Both the position numbers and the translations under genes were made by a program. A stretch of DNA of 64,000 nt from Methylacidiphilum infernorum V4 (GTDB taxonomy: Bacteria; Verrucomicrobiota; Verrucomicrobiia; Methylacidiphilales; Methylacidiphilaceae). Below, in pieces: positions 20,529 to 28,842 of this stretch. The stretch lies in assembly GCF_000019665.1 (NCBI RefSeq), contig NC_010794.1, forward strand, positions 2,108,001 through 2,172,000. Direction: 5' to 3'. Position 1 is the first letter of the stretch, and each line of letters opens with the position of its first letter. A model generated the notes under the pieces. It was not told where the DNA came from. It worked only from the letters and a program-made list of their open reading frames with translations, and ran no database searches.

Positions 20529-21140
20529 ATGAAAAAGGGAGAAGAAGCGATTTCATTCCTCAAGAGAAAGATAGCAGAAGCGAACAAGGGGATCCAGTTG
20601 TGGATTTTTGACCGTCGGGATCAAGGTAGGGAAATAGTAATTCCAAAACCCATTGCCGAAGAACTGGTGACGGCAGGAAGGCAACAAAAATTTGAATTTT
20701 TACAGGTCTTGATTCGTATGTGCAACGACGACAGTAATGTTATTAGGAACTCGAACGTGTTCATTCTCTTGGATGGAGGCATTAGCGATGTGAAAAAATA
20801 CCCAGAACCCCAAATTGGTCAACTTGTTCTACTGGATTTCCAGCTGCCAATATTCTCGGAAAAAGCTCCTATGCGGATTCTAAGATATGTAACACGCAGC
20901 GACATTATAAATTTTATAAAAGATTGGGATATTATGCTCGTACACTTCGTAAACACCGTTGAACTTGTACCATTAAAACTGGGTACGCAGATCCCCATCG
21001 TGGGAGAACAAAGCGATTGGAATATTACATTACCACTGGGCTATCCTGCCTTAGTAAGGGAATTTACTGGTCTTTTTAGTGGCTATCATTCCCATCGTGA
21101 TGCACAAGTTGTTCTCAAAGAAGCTTACCTGCCATTGTAG
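20529..21140 (+). CDS. Hypothetical protein, 203 residues
   Basis: I do not recognise this protein. It is a continuous frame with balanced composition and no repeats, signal peptide or membrane segments: a basic N-terminal helix (EEAISFLKRKIAEANKG), then mixed alpha/beta-looking sequence with LWIFDRRDQGREIVIPKP and FILLDGG. Its length and natural-looking composition support coding in a region where chance frames are short. No good ribosome site precedes the ATG. It stands alone between the AbrB relic and IS debris, so it is probably accessory cargo. Confidence 0.5.
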   Translation: MKKGEEAISFLKRKIAEANKGIQLWIFDRRDQGREIVIPKPIAEELVTAGRQQKFEFLQVLIRMCNDDSNVIRNSNVFILLDGGISDVKKYPEPQIGQLVLLDFQLPIFSEKAPMRILRYVTRSDIINFIKDWDIMLVHFVNTVELVPLKLGTQIPIVGEQSDWNITLPLGYPALVREFTGLFSGYHSHRDAQVVLKEAYLPL

Positions 21141-21851
21141 TCATGAAATGATCCTGGAATATATAGATTTCTTTATCCCTCTTATTCCAAGCAATTGGCA
21201 TCAGCAGTGATTGGTCATATCTTGTAATGATGAGGTTATGACCTTGGCTCTTTTTTTTCGGAAAACTGCGATATCATTATTTCTTCTTATAGTGAGGATG
21301 AATGGTTCTATTATAGTCCTTAAATAGAAGACTTATGGCGATAGTTTTAAAAGTATCAGTTAATTTCCATTCTTTGCAACGCATTTGACACTTTCAACAA
21401 AATAGTCAAGAAGATTTTTTTCTGGAGATATTTCTTACTCTTAGTCACATAAGCATTGAAACCCAAAGCTCATGGACTTCTTAAATCTATTTTGTAGCTA
21501 AGAGCAGCTTTATCAAAACTTCTTTTTCTTGCTTACTTCAACTCTATTTCGTTGAACTTTCTTTTCTTTTCTCAGTTTGCTTAATTCTGCATTCCAATGG
21601 ATAAAATGTATATGAAATAATCAAGCTCAATCAAGTTCGAGCTTAGTAATCCTGGATTTAAAAGAAAGATGGTTTTGAATAAAGAAAAATTCTATACTGT
21701 TTTCTAGAACCAGATCCCCAATAGATAAACTTATCTGAAGAAAACTTTAAAAGCTTAATGAAAGGGACTCAACCTAATCCTTAGCAGGTGAGATAAATAA
21801 GCAACATTGGTAAAAAATATGGCTCAATTATCCTTTTCAAGATATTCAAAG
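21141..21851 (+). other. AT-rich gene-free stretch
   Basis: About 700 bp of AT-rich sequence with stops in all frames and no motif recognised. It separates the 203-residue orphan from a small leftward frame. Confidence 0.3.
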
Positions 21852-22052
21852 CTATAACTGCCTCATGTTGCCCGATCGGTATTCTGCAATAGCTTTTCGG
21901 ATAGTAGTGGCCACATCATGGGGATGATTCCAGATCCAAATGATCTCCTCGTCGGTTAAGTAGTTAATTCCCGCTTTTTGTAAGAGCTCTTTGATTTCTT
22001 CAAGGCTCAAATTTATTAAATTATTTTGTATGTTTTTAATAAAGGGTTTCAT
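21852..22052 (-). CDS. Possible small protein, 66 residues
   Basis: A short frame that begins with ATG and has plausible protein character: two helical segments (LSLEEIKELLQKAG and DVATTIRKAIAEYRSG) around INYLTDEEIIWIWNHPHD. The amphipathic helices look more like a real small protein than a chance frame, but I recognise no family and see no strong ribosome site. It lies inside the AT-rich island near tnpB debris. Confidence 0.32.
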   Translation of the reverse strand: MKPFIKNIQNNLINLSLEEIKELLQKAGINYLTDEEIIWIWNHPHDVATTIRKAIAEYRSGNMRQL

Positions 22053-22349
22053 GTTTCTAAAAATACGATATATTTTCTGTTGTGCAAAAAAAAATGGTTT
22101 TTAAACCTATTCTGCTGATCCTCCGAAAAAGTCCTTTCCCACATTTATAATTCCCCCTTTTTTCCTTTATCATAATCATAGATGCTTCATGATCCTTGTT
22201 AAACCCGGTTATAAAATTAGACGAATGTCACTCATCTACAAAGTGATTCTGGTGCCACACTTACCGCGGAACCATAATATAGTACAAAATGATTAGAGTT
22301 TGCAAAAACTCACTCGGCAGAAGTTAATACATGAAAAAGAAATTATGTA

Positions 22350-22800
22350 GAACAGGTTTAGGCAAGAAAAGAAATGACGCTCCCAATCCGCTGAAGGGAT
22401 TCGGAGTGTTACTTATACTTCCCCTGTTTTACTCTCCCAAAGGCTCCACCTTCCAATCCACTGATCACCCATCGTCCTTTAAGGTTTCGCCTTCAGCTAT
22501 TTTATCCTCTTCGAACTTTTCAGACTGCTTTCGCTCCTCAAAGCCCTTCGCTCTATTCACCTACCCATCTTTTTCAGTTATAATTAGGCGGCTCCAGCTA
22601 CTTTGCGGTTATACGCCTCCCCTCTTTAATGTTTACGCATTCGTCCACCCCTCAAGAATGTCCCTATCAAGAACATAATCGAAAAAGAAACGGAGAAAGT
22701 ATCCCCATAAAAAGAATGCCCTGAGGCCTGTTCTATAAAGCGATCTTCACATGCGGCCTCAGTACCCTGCATATTTTACACATGATTGACCGCCAAGGAG
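22350..22800 (-). mobile_element. Probable IS200/IS605-family relic: tnpB 3' end plus structured right end
   Basis: Read leftward, 22674-22660 encodes VLDRD, the conserved RuvC-III/DRD motif of TnpB. After a stop the same frame gives TLKRGGV (22632-22612), as in the usual DRDxNAAxNIL-RRG ending. About 100 bp upstream another frame has CKIC (about 22780) and NRPQGILF, reminiscent of the TnpB zinc finger. The frames are broken by shifts and stops. Downstream (22610-22350) lies a region full of small hairpins, including the long one at 22377-22409, in the place where TnpB elements encode their guide (omega) RNA and the TnpA-recognised right end. The match is by eye. Confidence 0.38.
22377..22409 (-). 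repeat. Long imperfect hairpin in the putative IS right end
   Basis: On the plus strand ACGCTCC-C-AATCC, a 7-nt loop GCTGAAG, then GGATT-C-GGAGTGT. This gives twelve paired positions with one C-C mismatch and one G-U pair. Hairpins of this type with a bulge or mismatch near the stem middle are typical of IS200/IS605 ends and of the omega RNA tail. Confidence 0.5.
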
Positions 22801-23183
22801 ACATTTTCTTAGTTATACAAACAAAATCAGCCAAGGTAAAGGAGGATCGGCTTAGCTGTTAACATATTTTTGAAAAAATTTGTGCAAGCTCAATTATTTT
22901 GTCCATTGTTTCAAGACAACAGATCTTGCAAATACGATTATAAGGTATTATAATATGTAGTCGTTTTGCGATCTATTTTTCATTTCTTCAAGTTTACTGT
23001 TTCGTCGTTTCTCATCATCCCTCAGACTATTTTGGTGGGTGTCTTGACATCTCTGTTTCCGATGTAAAATTCTTAAAATGCCTAAAATAAAACTATTATT
23101 GATTGGAATTACCATTATATATATGTCGCCTTTTGCCGCCTAATATGGATAAAAAATCTGGCTTTATACAGTTTCAAAAAAAA
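22801..23183 (-). other. AT-rich spacer
   Basis: Nothing recognisable beyond possible decayed tnpB sequence at its left edge. It lies immediately 3' of the HEPN-like gene. Confidence 0.3.
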
Positions 23184-23930
23184 TTACACAAATAGTTCTT
23201 CTATAACGCCAGCCGGCCACTGATCTCGTTCATCTGTCATCTGCTTCCAGAGTTTCCATGCTTTTTCCTTTGCTTGCTTTCCCGCATCGGTATTGGGGAA
23301 AAACATATCGAAGCGGTGGAAGAGATCATACTGCGGTACCGGAACTAAAACACTGCGCATCGGTTCATTCATGCGCAACATTTCATTCACAATGTACGTA
23401 ATTCCTTGTGCAACCCTGACAATTTGGCGCTGTGCCTGTTTAACAGTCTCTTGATCTAATTTAAATTCGTCATAATTCTTAGGTTTTTTAGTTGGATCAT
23501 TAGTTGGATCTGCCAAATGAGCGATGAACTTATTGGTCCATTCCCTTGTTTTTTTAATTTCCTCGGTGTCTAACCATTCATCCAACCTCTTGATAACCCG
23601 TTCAGGCTCACAGCCACTAGGAGAAATTTTCGTCAGCAGGTTCTTCTTTTTACGTAGTTCATCAATCAGCCTGGGCAAGGAAATCACGTCTTTGCTCCTG
23701 TCAGTTAGTCGGCGAACGATCAAAGGCAGAAAGCTGCAATAACCAATCTCAATTAAATTGGAGATAACAGGACAGTAGAGTGCGCTTTCTCGATCTGCCT
23801 TGGCCACGGCTAGGATTACTTGGAACTCCATGTCATATTCCAACATCCGATCGATTTGAGACCACAAATTCTTCATCCATTCACGCCATTCTTTTATATC
23901 TTCTATATAATTTGCATGTTCGGTATTCAT
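23184..23930 (-). CDS. HEPN/AbiU2-like protein (candidate abortive-infection ribonuclease)
   Basis: A 248-residue all-helical protein. The arrangement FLPLIVRRLTDRSKDVISLPRLIDELRKK, then after about 35 residues TREWTNKFIAHLADPTN, resembles the AbiU2 branch of HEPN proteins, where a RxxxNxxIAH-type motif forms a metal-free RNase site. Here the R...H spacing (R-E-W-T-N-K-F-I-A-H) is a little long, so activity is uncertain. AbiU-type proteins act in phage abortive infection. No adjacent nucleotidyltransferase partner is seen. ATG 23928-23930 is the only good start. Its setting in an AT-rich island with IS debris fits a defence gene. Confidence 0.5.
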   Translation of the reverse strand: MNTEHANYIEDIKEWREWMKNLWSQIDRMLEYDMEFQVILAVAKADRESALYCPVISNLIEIGYCSFLPLIVRRLTDRSKDVISLPRLIDELRKKKNLLTKISPSGCEPERVIKRLDEWLDTEEIKKTREWTNKFIAHLADPTNDPTKKPKNYDEFKLDQETVKQAQRQIVRVAQGITYIVNEMLRMNEPMRSVLVPVPQYDLFHRFDMFFPNTDAGKQAKEKAWKLWKQMTDERDQWPAGVIEELFV

Positions 23931-24260
23931 AATGGCATATTACCTAGTTATAGTAAAAAATTCACGATTTATATTATGAATTTATAAACAAAATTTCTAA
24001 CGGTGATATTACCGGTGAAGAAGGTTGTAACTTTACACAGTCATTTTTAAATATTAAAAACCCAACGTAGAACTCCCATCTCTCTTTTCACCAAGCCTTC
24101 TTTATAGCAAAAAGGGCTAGTCAAAGCATTGCCTGTTTCATTCAAAAAAATAAACCCTGGATTTCTTAATTTCTTCATTTAAAAAATTTTCTTTTCCCAG
24201 TTTTCCTCCCCTTCCATTGAGATCGCCCTACATGAAGTAGAAAAAACTTTTTTGCCTGCC
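23931..24260 (+). other. Divergent spacer between the HEPN-like gene and comM
   Basis: AT-rich up to about 24220. It holds the promoters of both flanking genes by position; no specific site recognised. Confidence 0.3.
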
Positions 24261-25790
24261 ATGTTCACAAGGATCTTTTCAGCCGCCTTATGGGGCATCG
24301 AGTCGATCCCCGTGGAGGTCGAAACCGATGTTTCCCCGGGGCTTCCTTCCACCCGGGTGGTGGGCCTGCCCGATGCCGCGGTAAAAGAAAGCCTTCACAG
24401 GGTGTCCAGTTCCCTGAAAAACTGCGGCTTTAGCCTTCCCCTGGGCAAGCTGACCATCAACCTGGCCCCGGCCGACTTAAAAAAAGAAGGACCCATTTTC
24501 GACCTTCCCATCGCCCTTGGCATTCTCCAAGCCTCCGGGCAGGTGGGCAGCAGCGAAGAATCAGCCGATTGCTGGGCTATCGGGGAGTTGGCCTTGAGTG
24601 GAAAAATACGGGGCATAAAGGGGATTTTACCCTTCGTTGCCAAGGCCAAGGAAAAGAAAGCAAGGAAAGTCATCCTTCCCAAGGAAAATGCCTTGGAAGC
24701 CCAGATTATCCCCGGGGTGGCTATCTGTCCCGTCGAGGATCTCAAGGAAGCGGTCCAAGCCTGGACTTCAGCTCCACAAAAGCCATTAGCCGCAAGCCCC
24801 AGCTTCGAACCCGCAAAAAACGCCTTGGAAAAAGATTTTTCTGAGGTCAAGGGCCAAGAAAGCGTTAAACGTGCCATAGAAATCGCCGTCAGCGGCTTTC
24901 ACAATCTCCTTCTCATCGGGCCTCCCGGTGGAGGCAAATCGATGCTCGCTCAACGGATACCGACCATTTTTCCTCCCCTTTCCCTAGAAGAAGCGATCGA
25001 AGTAACCAACATCCACAGTGCTGCAGGAAAAATCAAGCCCGGCGAAGGATTGATCACCGCAAGGCCTTTCCGCTGCCCCCACCACAGTTCAACTGAAGCG
25101 GGAATCATCGGTGGAGGCAACCCTCCCCGGCCGGGAGAAGCAAGCCTAGCCCACCACGGAGTGCTTTTCCTCGATGAACTGCCCGAATTCAGAAGGAATG
25201 CCCTAGAAGCCCTCCGACAACCCCTCGAAGAGGGTAAAATCACCCTTTGCCGGGCCAAGTTTTCCGTGCAATTTCCCGCCCGGTTCATGCTCGTCGCCGC
25301 CATGAATCCTTCCCCTTCGGGCCGCGCCCAAGATTACCAAGCCGGCCGGTGTTCCTTTGCCCAAACCCAAAAATACCTTAACAAGGTCTCCGGTCCTTTG
25401 CTCGACCGGATCGACCTGCACATCGAAGTTCCCAAGCCCGATCCCAAGCTCCTCATGGAAAAGAAACAAGCCGAAAGTTCTGCCTCCATCGCCCAGAGAA
25501 TCACGGAAGCCCGGGCCATCCAACACCGTAGGTTTAAAGACATCTCCTTGCTTTTAACCAACGGCAAGATGGGACCCAAGGAAATTGAACGGTTCTGCGA
25601 ACTTTCTTCCTCAGCTTCCCTCCTTCTTTCCCAAGCCCTCGAGGAGCTGGGGTTCTCGGCCCGGGCTTACGGGAAAATTCTCAAGGTGGCCAGGACGATC
25701 AGCGACTTGGCCGGAAAAGAAAAAATAGAAGAGGAGGCTATCCTTGAAGCGATCAGCTATAGAACCCTAGACCGCCAGTACTGGACTTGA
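24261..25790 (+). CDS. comM: YifB/ComM-family Mg-chelatase-like AAA+ ATPase
   Basis: ComM is a hexameric helicase that promotes branch migration when transformed DNA is integrated, and is widespread beyond competent species. The 509-residue protein has the usual three parts: the N-terminal ChlI/Lon-protease-like domain (SRVVGLPDAAVKES-like start and KLTINLAPADLKKEG), the AAA+ core with Walker A (GPPGGGKSML), RPFRCPHHSS and Walker B (GVLFLDELPEF), and a C-terminal domain with the arginine-containing LDRIDLHIEV and YRTLDRQ. ATG 24261 is preferred to an in-frame TTG nine bases earlier. Confidence 0.95.
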   Translation: MFTRIFSAALWGIESIPVEVETDVSPGLPSTRVVGLPDAAVKESLHRVSSSLKNCGFSLPLGKLTINLAPADLKKEGPIFDLPIALGILQASGQVGSSEESADCWAIGELALSGKIRGIKGILPFVAKAKEKKARKVILPKENALEAQIIPGVAICPVEDLKEAVQAWTSAPQKPLAASPSFEPAKNALEKDFSEVKGQESVKRAIEIAVSGFHNLLLIGPPGGGKSMLAQRIPTIFPPLSLEEAIEVTNIHSAAGKIKPGEGLITARPFRCPHHSSTEAGIIGGGNPPRPGEASLAHHGVLFLDELPEFRRNALEALRQPLEEGKITLCRAKFSVQFPARFMLVAAMNPSPSGRAQDYQAGRCSFAQTQKYLNKVSGPLLDRIDLHIEVPKPDPKLLMEKKQAESSASIAQRITEARAIQHRRFKDISLLLTNGKMGPKEIERFCELSSSASLLLSQALEELGFSARAYGKILKVARTISDLAGKEKIEEEAILEAISYRTLDRQYWT

Positions 25791-25886
25791 AAAAACCTTT
25801 CCTTTCTTAAGCAGGATAAGGACTCTTTTGCTGGGTGAATACCCAAAAATGCTATTCCTCTATTTTATATTTTGGGTCATTTTTTG

Positions 25887-26849
25887 ATGGAGTGCGGCGC
25901 AATACCGGTTAAAATCAAGAAAGCTTTTAAAAAGAAAACAAGCCTGGGTGGGGAGCTTAAAGTTAAAACCGCTATGAGTTCTTGGGAAAAGGTTCTCTTC
26001 TCTACCCAAGAATGGAGAAGTTTTTGGCGTTCCAAGCTTTGCCAGGTTATTCTTTGGTTTTATTACAAGAAGGTTTTAAGGGGAGAGTGGGTTCTTTACC
26101 TGGATAACGGGACAAGATTCATTTACCATGCCGATAGCGGCTTTTTGCCCCTTAGCTTTTCTTTTTCGGGGATCACCGATTTCAGGGAGATGCGGTTTTT
26201 AAGCCGTTACCTCAGAAAAGGGGATGTTGTGTTTGACTGTGGAGCCCACCAGGGACTTTACAGCGTTTACCTAGCCAAGCTGGTGGGGGAAGAAGGCCGG
26301 GTGATCGCGATCGAACCTTCTCAAAAATTCCTTTTTTATCTCCAAAAAAATGCGCTTGCCAACGGCCTTCGCTGCATCGAAATCTATCCCTTTGCCGCTG
26401 GAAACAAAAAAGAAACCAAGCTTTTTTATGAAAACGGCCCTTTCAGTCGCCTTGCCCCCCCATCCCTTGAAGGGGGTTCAACAGAAGTCGAAGTAAGACC
26501 GCTGGAAGAGATCCTCCAGCCCACTTCCCGTTATGCTTTCGGAAAAATCGACGTGGAAGGAGCCGAGCTCTTCGTCCTCCAGGGACTGGACCGGATGCTC
26601 AAGGAAGGGAACCCTCCCGTTCTCCAGCTGGAAATAACCAGGCTGGTCAAAGATTACGGTTACTCTCCTCACAAGCTCCAGGAATTTCTCGAAGACCGGG
26701 GCTATTTCATCTACCTCTACTCTCCTTGGTCAAATAGGCTCCTAGCCTGTAGCCACCACGGCTCAAGCTGCATCAACTTCTTGGCGATCCACAAGGAGGG
26801 AAAAAAATTCGTCCTCGAGCGGCTCAACTCCCAAGGGAAAAACACTTAG
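25887..26849 (+). CDS. FkbM-family SAM-dependent methyltransferase
   Basis: FkbM-family enzymes O-methylate sugars or polyketides. Visible motifs are the SAM-binding VVFDCGAHQGLYSVYLAKLV (motif I) and VIAIEPSQ (motif II acidic residue region), and the family signature KIDVEGAELFVLQGLDRML, with VLQLEITR after it. The C-terminus is a typical short tail. The start is uncertain: ATG 25887 or ATG 25974, neither with a clear ribosome site, and the catalytic domain is complete with both. Its 3' end overlaps the convergent neighbour by four bases. Surface glycan methylation is a reasonable guess; the substrate is unknown. Confidence 0.83.
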   Translation: MECGAIPVKIKKAFKKKTSLGGELKVKTAMSSWEKVLFSTQEWRSFWRSKLCQVILWFYYKKVLRGEWVLYLDNGTRFIYHADSGFLPLSFSFSGITDFREMRFLSRYLRKGDVVFDCGAHQGLYSVYLAKLVGEEGRVIAIEPSQKFLFYLQKNALANGLRCIEIYPFAAGNKKETKLFYENGPFSRLAPPSLEGGSTEVEVRPLEEILQPTSRYAFGKIDVEGAELFVLQGLDRMLKEGNPPVLQLEITRLVKDYGYSPHKLQEFLEDRGYFIYLYSPWSNRLLACSHHGSSCINFLAIHKEGKKFVLERLNSQGKNT

Positions 26850-27427
26850 CCTTTTTGCTTTTCAACGGGCCACCTGCCTTCCTTTATCCAAAGAAGGTTT
26901 TCCAAGGCTTCCCCAGTCCCGACGTAAACCCAAGCCAATTCCCTTTTCCCTTGGGCAAAGACCGGAACGATGACCCGCCTATAAAGGGCACCTTTAGCGG
27001 GCCAAATCCCCTCGTAATCGTCCATGAGCCGAAGACGATGTCGGAGACCGTCAAAACTCATCAACTCCCCGTAGACGCAAGACCAAGAACCGGGAGGAGA
27101 ATCTTCCCCAAGAAAACCCTTCGAGGAAGATTGTTCCCCGAACTTTTGGGAAAGCCCCAGGAAAAGGGCTTCGTCTTCAAGAGGATCAGCCCTACTTTCG
27201 GCCAAGATCGACCGGGGAGGAACATGAAGGAGGGGATAGCCCGAAGCATGGAGGTAAAGCCGGCCCCAAACAAAAGCTTCCCTGACGTCCAGGACCCCTT
27301 GGCAAAACCGGTCGTGAGCCGGAAAACCCCGTTTCAAGCTCCCGTAGGCAAAAAGCTTAAAGAAAGTCTTCGTAGCGGCTTTTCCCATCCCGGTCTCTCC
27401 CGCTCGAGCAGTGGTTTGCCTTTCCAT
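26846..27427 (-). CDS. Gamma-glutamylcyclotransferase-fold (AIG2/GGCT-like) protein
   Basis: A 193-residue protein with the family start KLFAYGSLKRGFPAHD (the YGSLxxG substrate-binding loop), ASGYPLL, and MDDYEGIWPAKGALYRR, where the Glu of YEG is the catalytic acid. A C-terminal AWVYVGTG strand follows. Such proteins cyclise gamma-glutamyl amines or peptides, but many bacterial members are uncharacterised. An insertion between residues about 70 and 105 makes it longer than the minimal 110-120 residue members. It is convergent with the FkbM gene and divergent from the SRAP-umuDC set. Confidence 0.82.
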   Translation of the reverse strand: MERQTTARAGETGMGKAATKTFFKLFAYGSLKRGFPAHDRFCQGVLDVREAFVWGRLYLHASGYPLLHVPPRSILAESRADPLEDEALFLGLSQKFGEQSSSKGFLGEDSPPGSWSCVYGELMSFDGLRHRLRLMDDYEGIWPAKGALYRRVIVPVFAQGKRELAWVYVGTGEALENLLWIKEGRWPVEKQKG

Positions 27428-27503
27428 CGGCTTGGAAAAAGAGTTTTTTCTTTAAACCACCAAAAAGTTGGCCCGGAGAAGGCAAAAGCTCAAGCCTTTT
27501 AAC

Positions 27504-27543
27504 GGGGAAAAGTCCAAAAAAAACTTTTTTTGTTTTTTTCCCC
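27504..27543 (+). promoter_or_regulatory. Long imperfect palindrome upstream of the SRAP-umuDC set
   Basis: GGGGAAAA (27504-27511) is the exact reverse complement of TTTTCCCC (27536-27543), and the interior A-run and T-run can pair further. It lies 29 bp before the SRAP start codon. It could be an operator, perhaps for LexA or another repressor, or a bidirectional terminator. The sequence does not match the E. coli or Bacillus LexA boxes. Confidence 0.3.
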
Positions 27544-27571
27544 TTGGCTTGCTAAACTAAAACGACCAAGG

Positions 27572-28228
27572 ATGTGCGGCCGGTTTTCCCTTCATACTTC
27601 CCCCCGGGTCATCCAGCAGGTTTTCAAGCTTGATTCCCTGCCCGATATCACCCCTCGGTACAACATCGCACCCTCAACCCCCATCCTGGCCATAAGGAAA
27701 AAAGAGGGGAAAAACGATGCAGCCCTGCTGCGCTGGGGACTCGTTCCCCACTGGGCCAAGGAACAAAAAAGCGGCTACAGCCTCATCAACGCCCGTGCCG
27801 AAACCCTTTGTTCGAAACCGGCTTTCAGAGAGAGTTTTAAAAAAAGAAGATGCCTGATCCCCGCAGACGGCTTTTATGAATGGGAATCTGTCGATGGCAA
27901 AAAAACACCCTGGTACATCACCCTGCCCGACTTGCCCCTGTTCGCCTTTGCCGGCCTGTGGGATAGCTGGCGGTCCCCGGAACAAAGCGTGGAATCCTGC
28001 ACGATCATCGTGACCGAAGCCTGCGAAACACTGCGCCCGATTCATCCAAGGATGCCGGCCATCCTCGCTCCTGCCGACTACGAGCGGTGGTTGCAACCGA
28101 CCGCCGGGGAAGAAGAAAAAGATCTTTGCCTGCTCACGCCCTGGCCGGGCGAGATCCGCCTGCGCCGGGTAAGTCCCGCGGTCAACAAACCTACCGTGGA
28201 AGGAGAAGGGTTAATCCGGGAAGTCTAA
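27572..28228 (+). CDS. SRAP-domain protein (HMCES/YedK-type abasic-site shield)
   Basis: SRAP proteins covalently trap abasic sites in single-stranded DNA through the N-terminal Cys2 after Met removal. The 218-residue protein begins MCGRFSLHTS with Cys2 in place, has PRYNIAPST, the NARAET motif (Asn and Glu in the active pocket), CLIPADGFYEWE, and HPRMPAIL with the catalytic His. ATG 27572 is fixed by the need for Cys at position 2. It precedes umuD by 53 bp on the same strand, forming a damage-tolerance set with UmuDC. Regulation by DNA damage is inferred from this company. Confidence 0.94.
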   Translation: MCGRFSLHTSPRVIQQVFKLDSLPDITPRYNIAPSTPILAIRKKEGKNDAALLRWGLVPHWAKEQKSGYSLINARAETLCSKPAFRESFKKRRCLIPADGFYEWESVDGKKTPWYITLPDLPLFAFAGLWDSWRSPEQSVESCTIIVTEACETLRPIHPRMPAILAPADYERWLQPTAGEEEKDLCLLTPWPGEIRLRRVSPAVNKPTVEGEGLIREV

Positions 28229-28281
28229 AAAACACTTTATCCTTCTTAAGATCCAAAATCCGTTTTATATTTTCGGTGGGT

Positions 28282-28842
28282 ATGAAAGAAAAACCGCAAG
28301 GAGAGTTGGCCAACGGCTCTCCCCCAACCCCATTACTGGAAGGTTCCGAGGCAAAAAAGGAGGAAAGCATTCCCGGTAGCTTTCCTTGCCCGGGGGAAGG
28401 CAGCCCGGGGAGGGTCTACCGGTTCAATCCCGGAGCCGAAGCCCTTTCCTATCCTTTGTTTGGTTGTCGTGTCGCCGCCGGTTTTCCCAATCCTGCAGAT
28501 GACCATCTCGAAAAGAGCTTAAGCCTTGATGAGCTTTTGATCAAAAGACCTGCGGCAACGTTCTTCGTCAAGGCCAGCGGGAATTCCATGGAAGGAGAGG
28601 GAATAAGGGATGGGGACATCCTGGTCGTCGATAGGGCCGAAAAGCCTAAAAACGGCTCGATCGTCGTGGCGGCGATCAACGGGGAGTTGGTGGTCAAAAA
28701 GCTCTGGATGGAAGCCGGCCACAGCTGGTTAAAATCGGTCCCCGCCGAGGGTGCCAAGGCTTTTTCCATGGAAATCCATGAGGAGGTCGAGCTGGTTATC
28801 TGGGGAGTGGTGACCGCCGTTATCCATAAATTTTGGCCATGA
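28282..28842 (+). CDS. umuD: UmuD-like S24 self-cleaving protein with N-terminal extension
   Basis: Accessory subunit of DNA polymerase V. RecA-stimulated self-cleavage should occur at Ala66-Gly67 in CRVAAGFPNPADDH, the same local sequence as UmuD. The Ser-Lys dyad is Ser102 (ASGNSMEGEGI) and Lys139 (ELVVKKLW), with the normal 37-residue spacing. The protein is 186 residues, about 45 longer than E. coli UmuD, because of a Pro/Glu/Gly-rich N-terminal extension of about 45 residues. ATG 28282 is the first methionine of this frame not buried in an Arg-rich shadow of the SRAP gene. The stop overlaps the umuC start as ATGA. Confidence 0.92.
   Translation: MKEKPQGELANGSPPTPLLEGSEAKKEESIPGSFPCPGEGSPGRVYRFNPGAEALSYPLFGCRVAAGFPNPADDHLEKSLSLDELLIKRPAATFFVKASGNSMEGEGIRDGDILVVDRAEKPKNGSIVVAAINGELVVKKLWMEAGHSWLKSVPAEGAKAFSMEIHEEVELVIWGVVTAVIHKFWP

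Noticed and set aside
22331-22678. 115-codon rightward frame in the accessory island
   Set aside because: Ser/Phe/Pro-rich sequence without protein character; it is better explained as the antisense of the putative tnpB right end and its hairpins.
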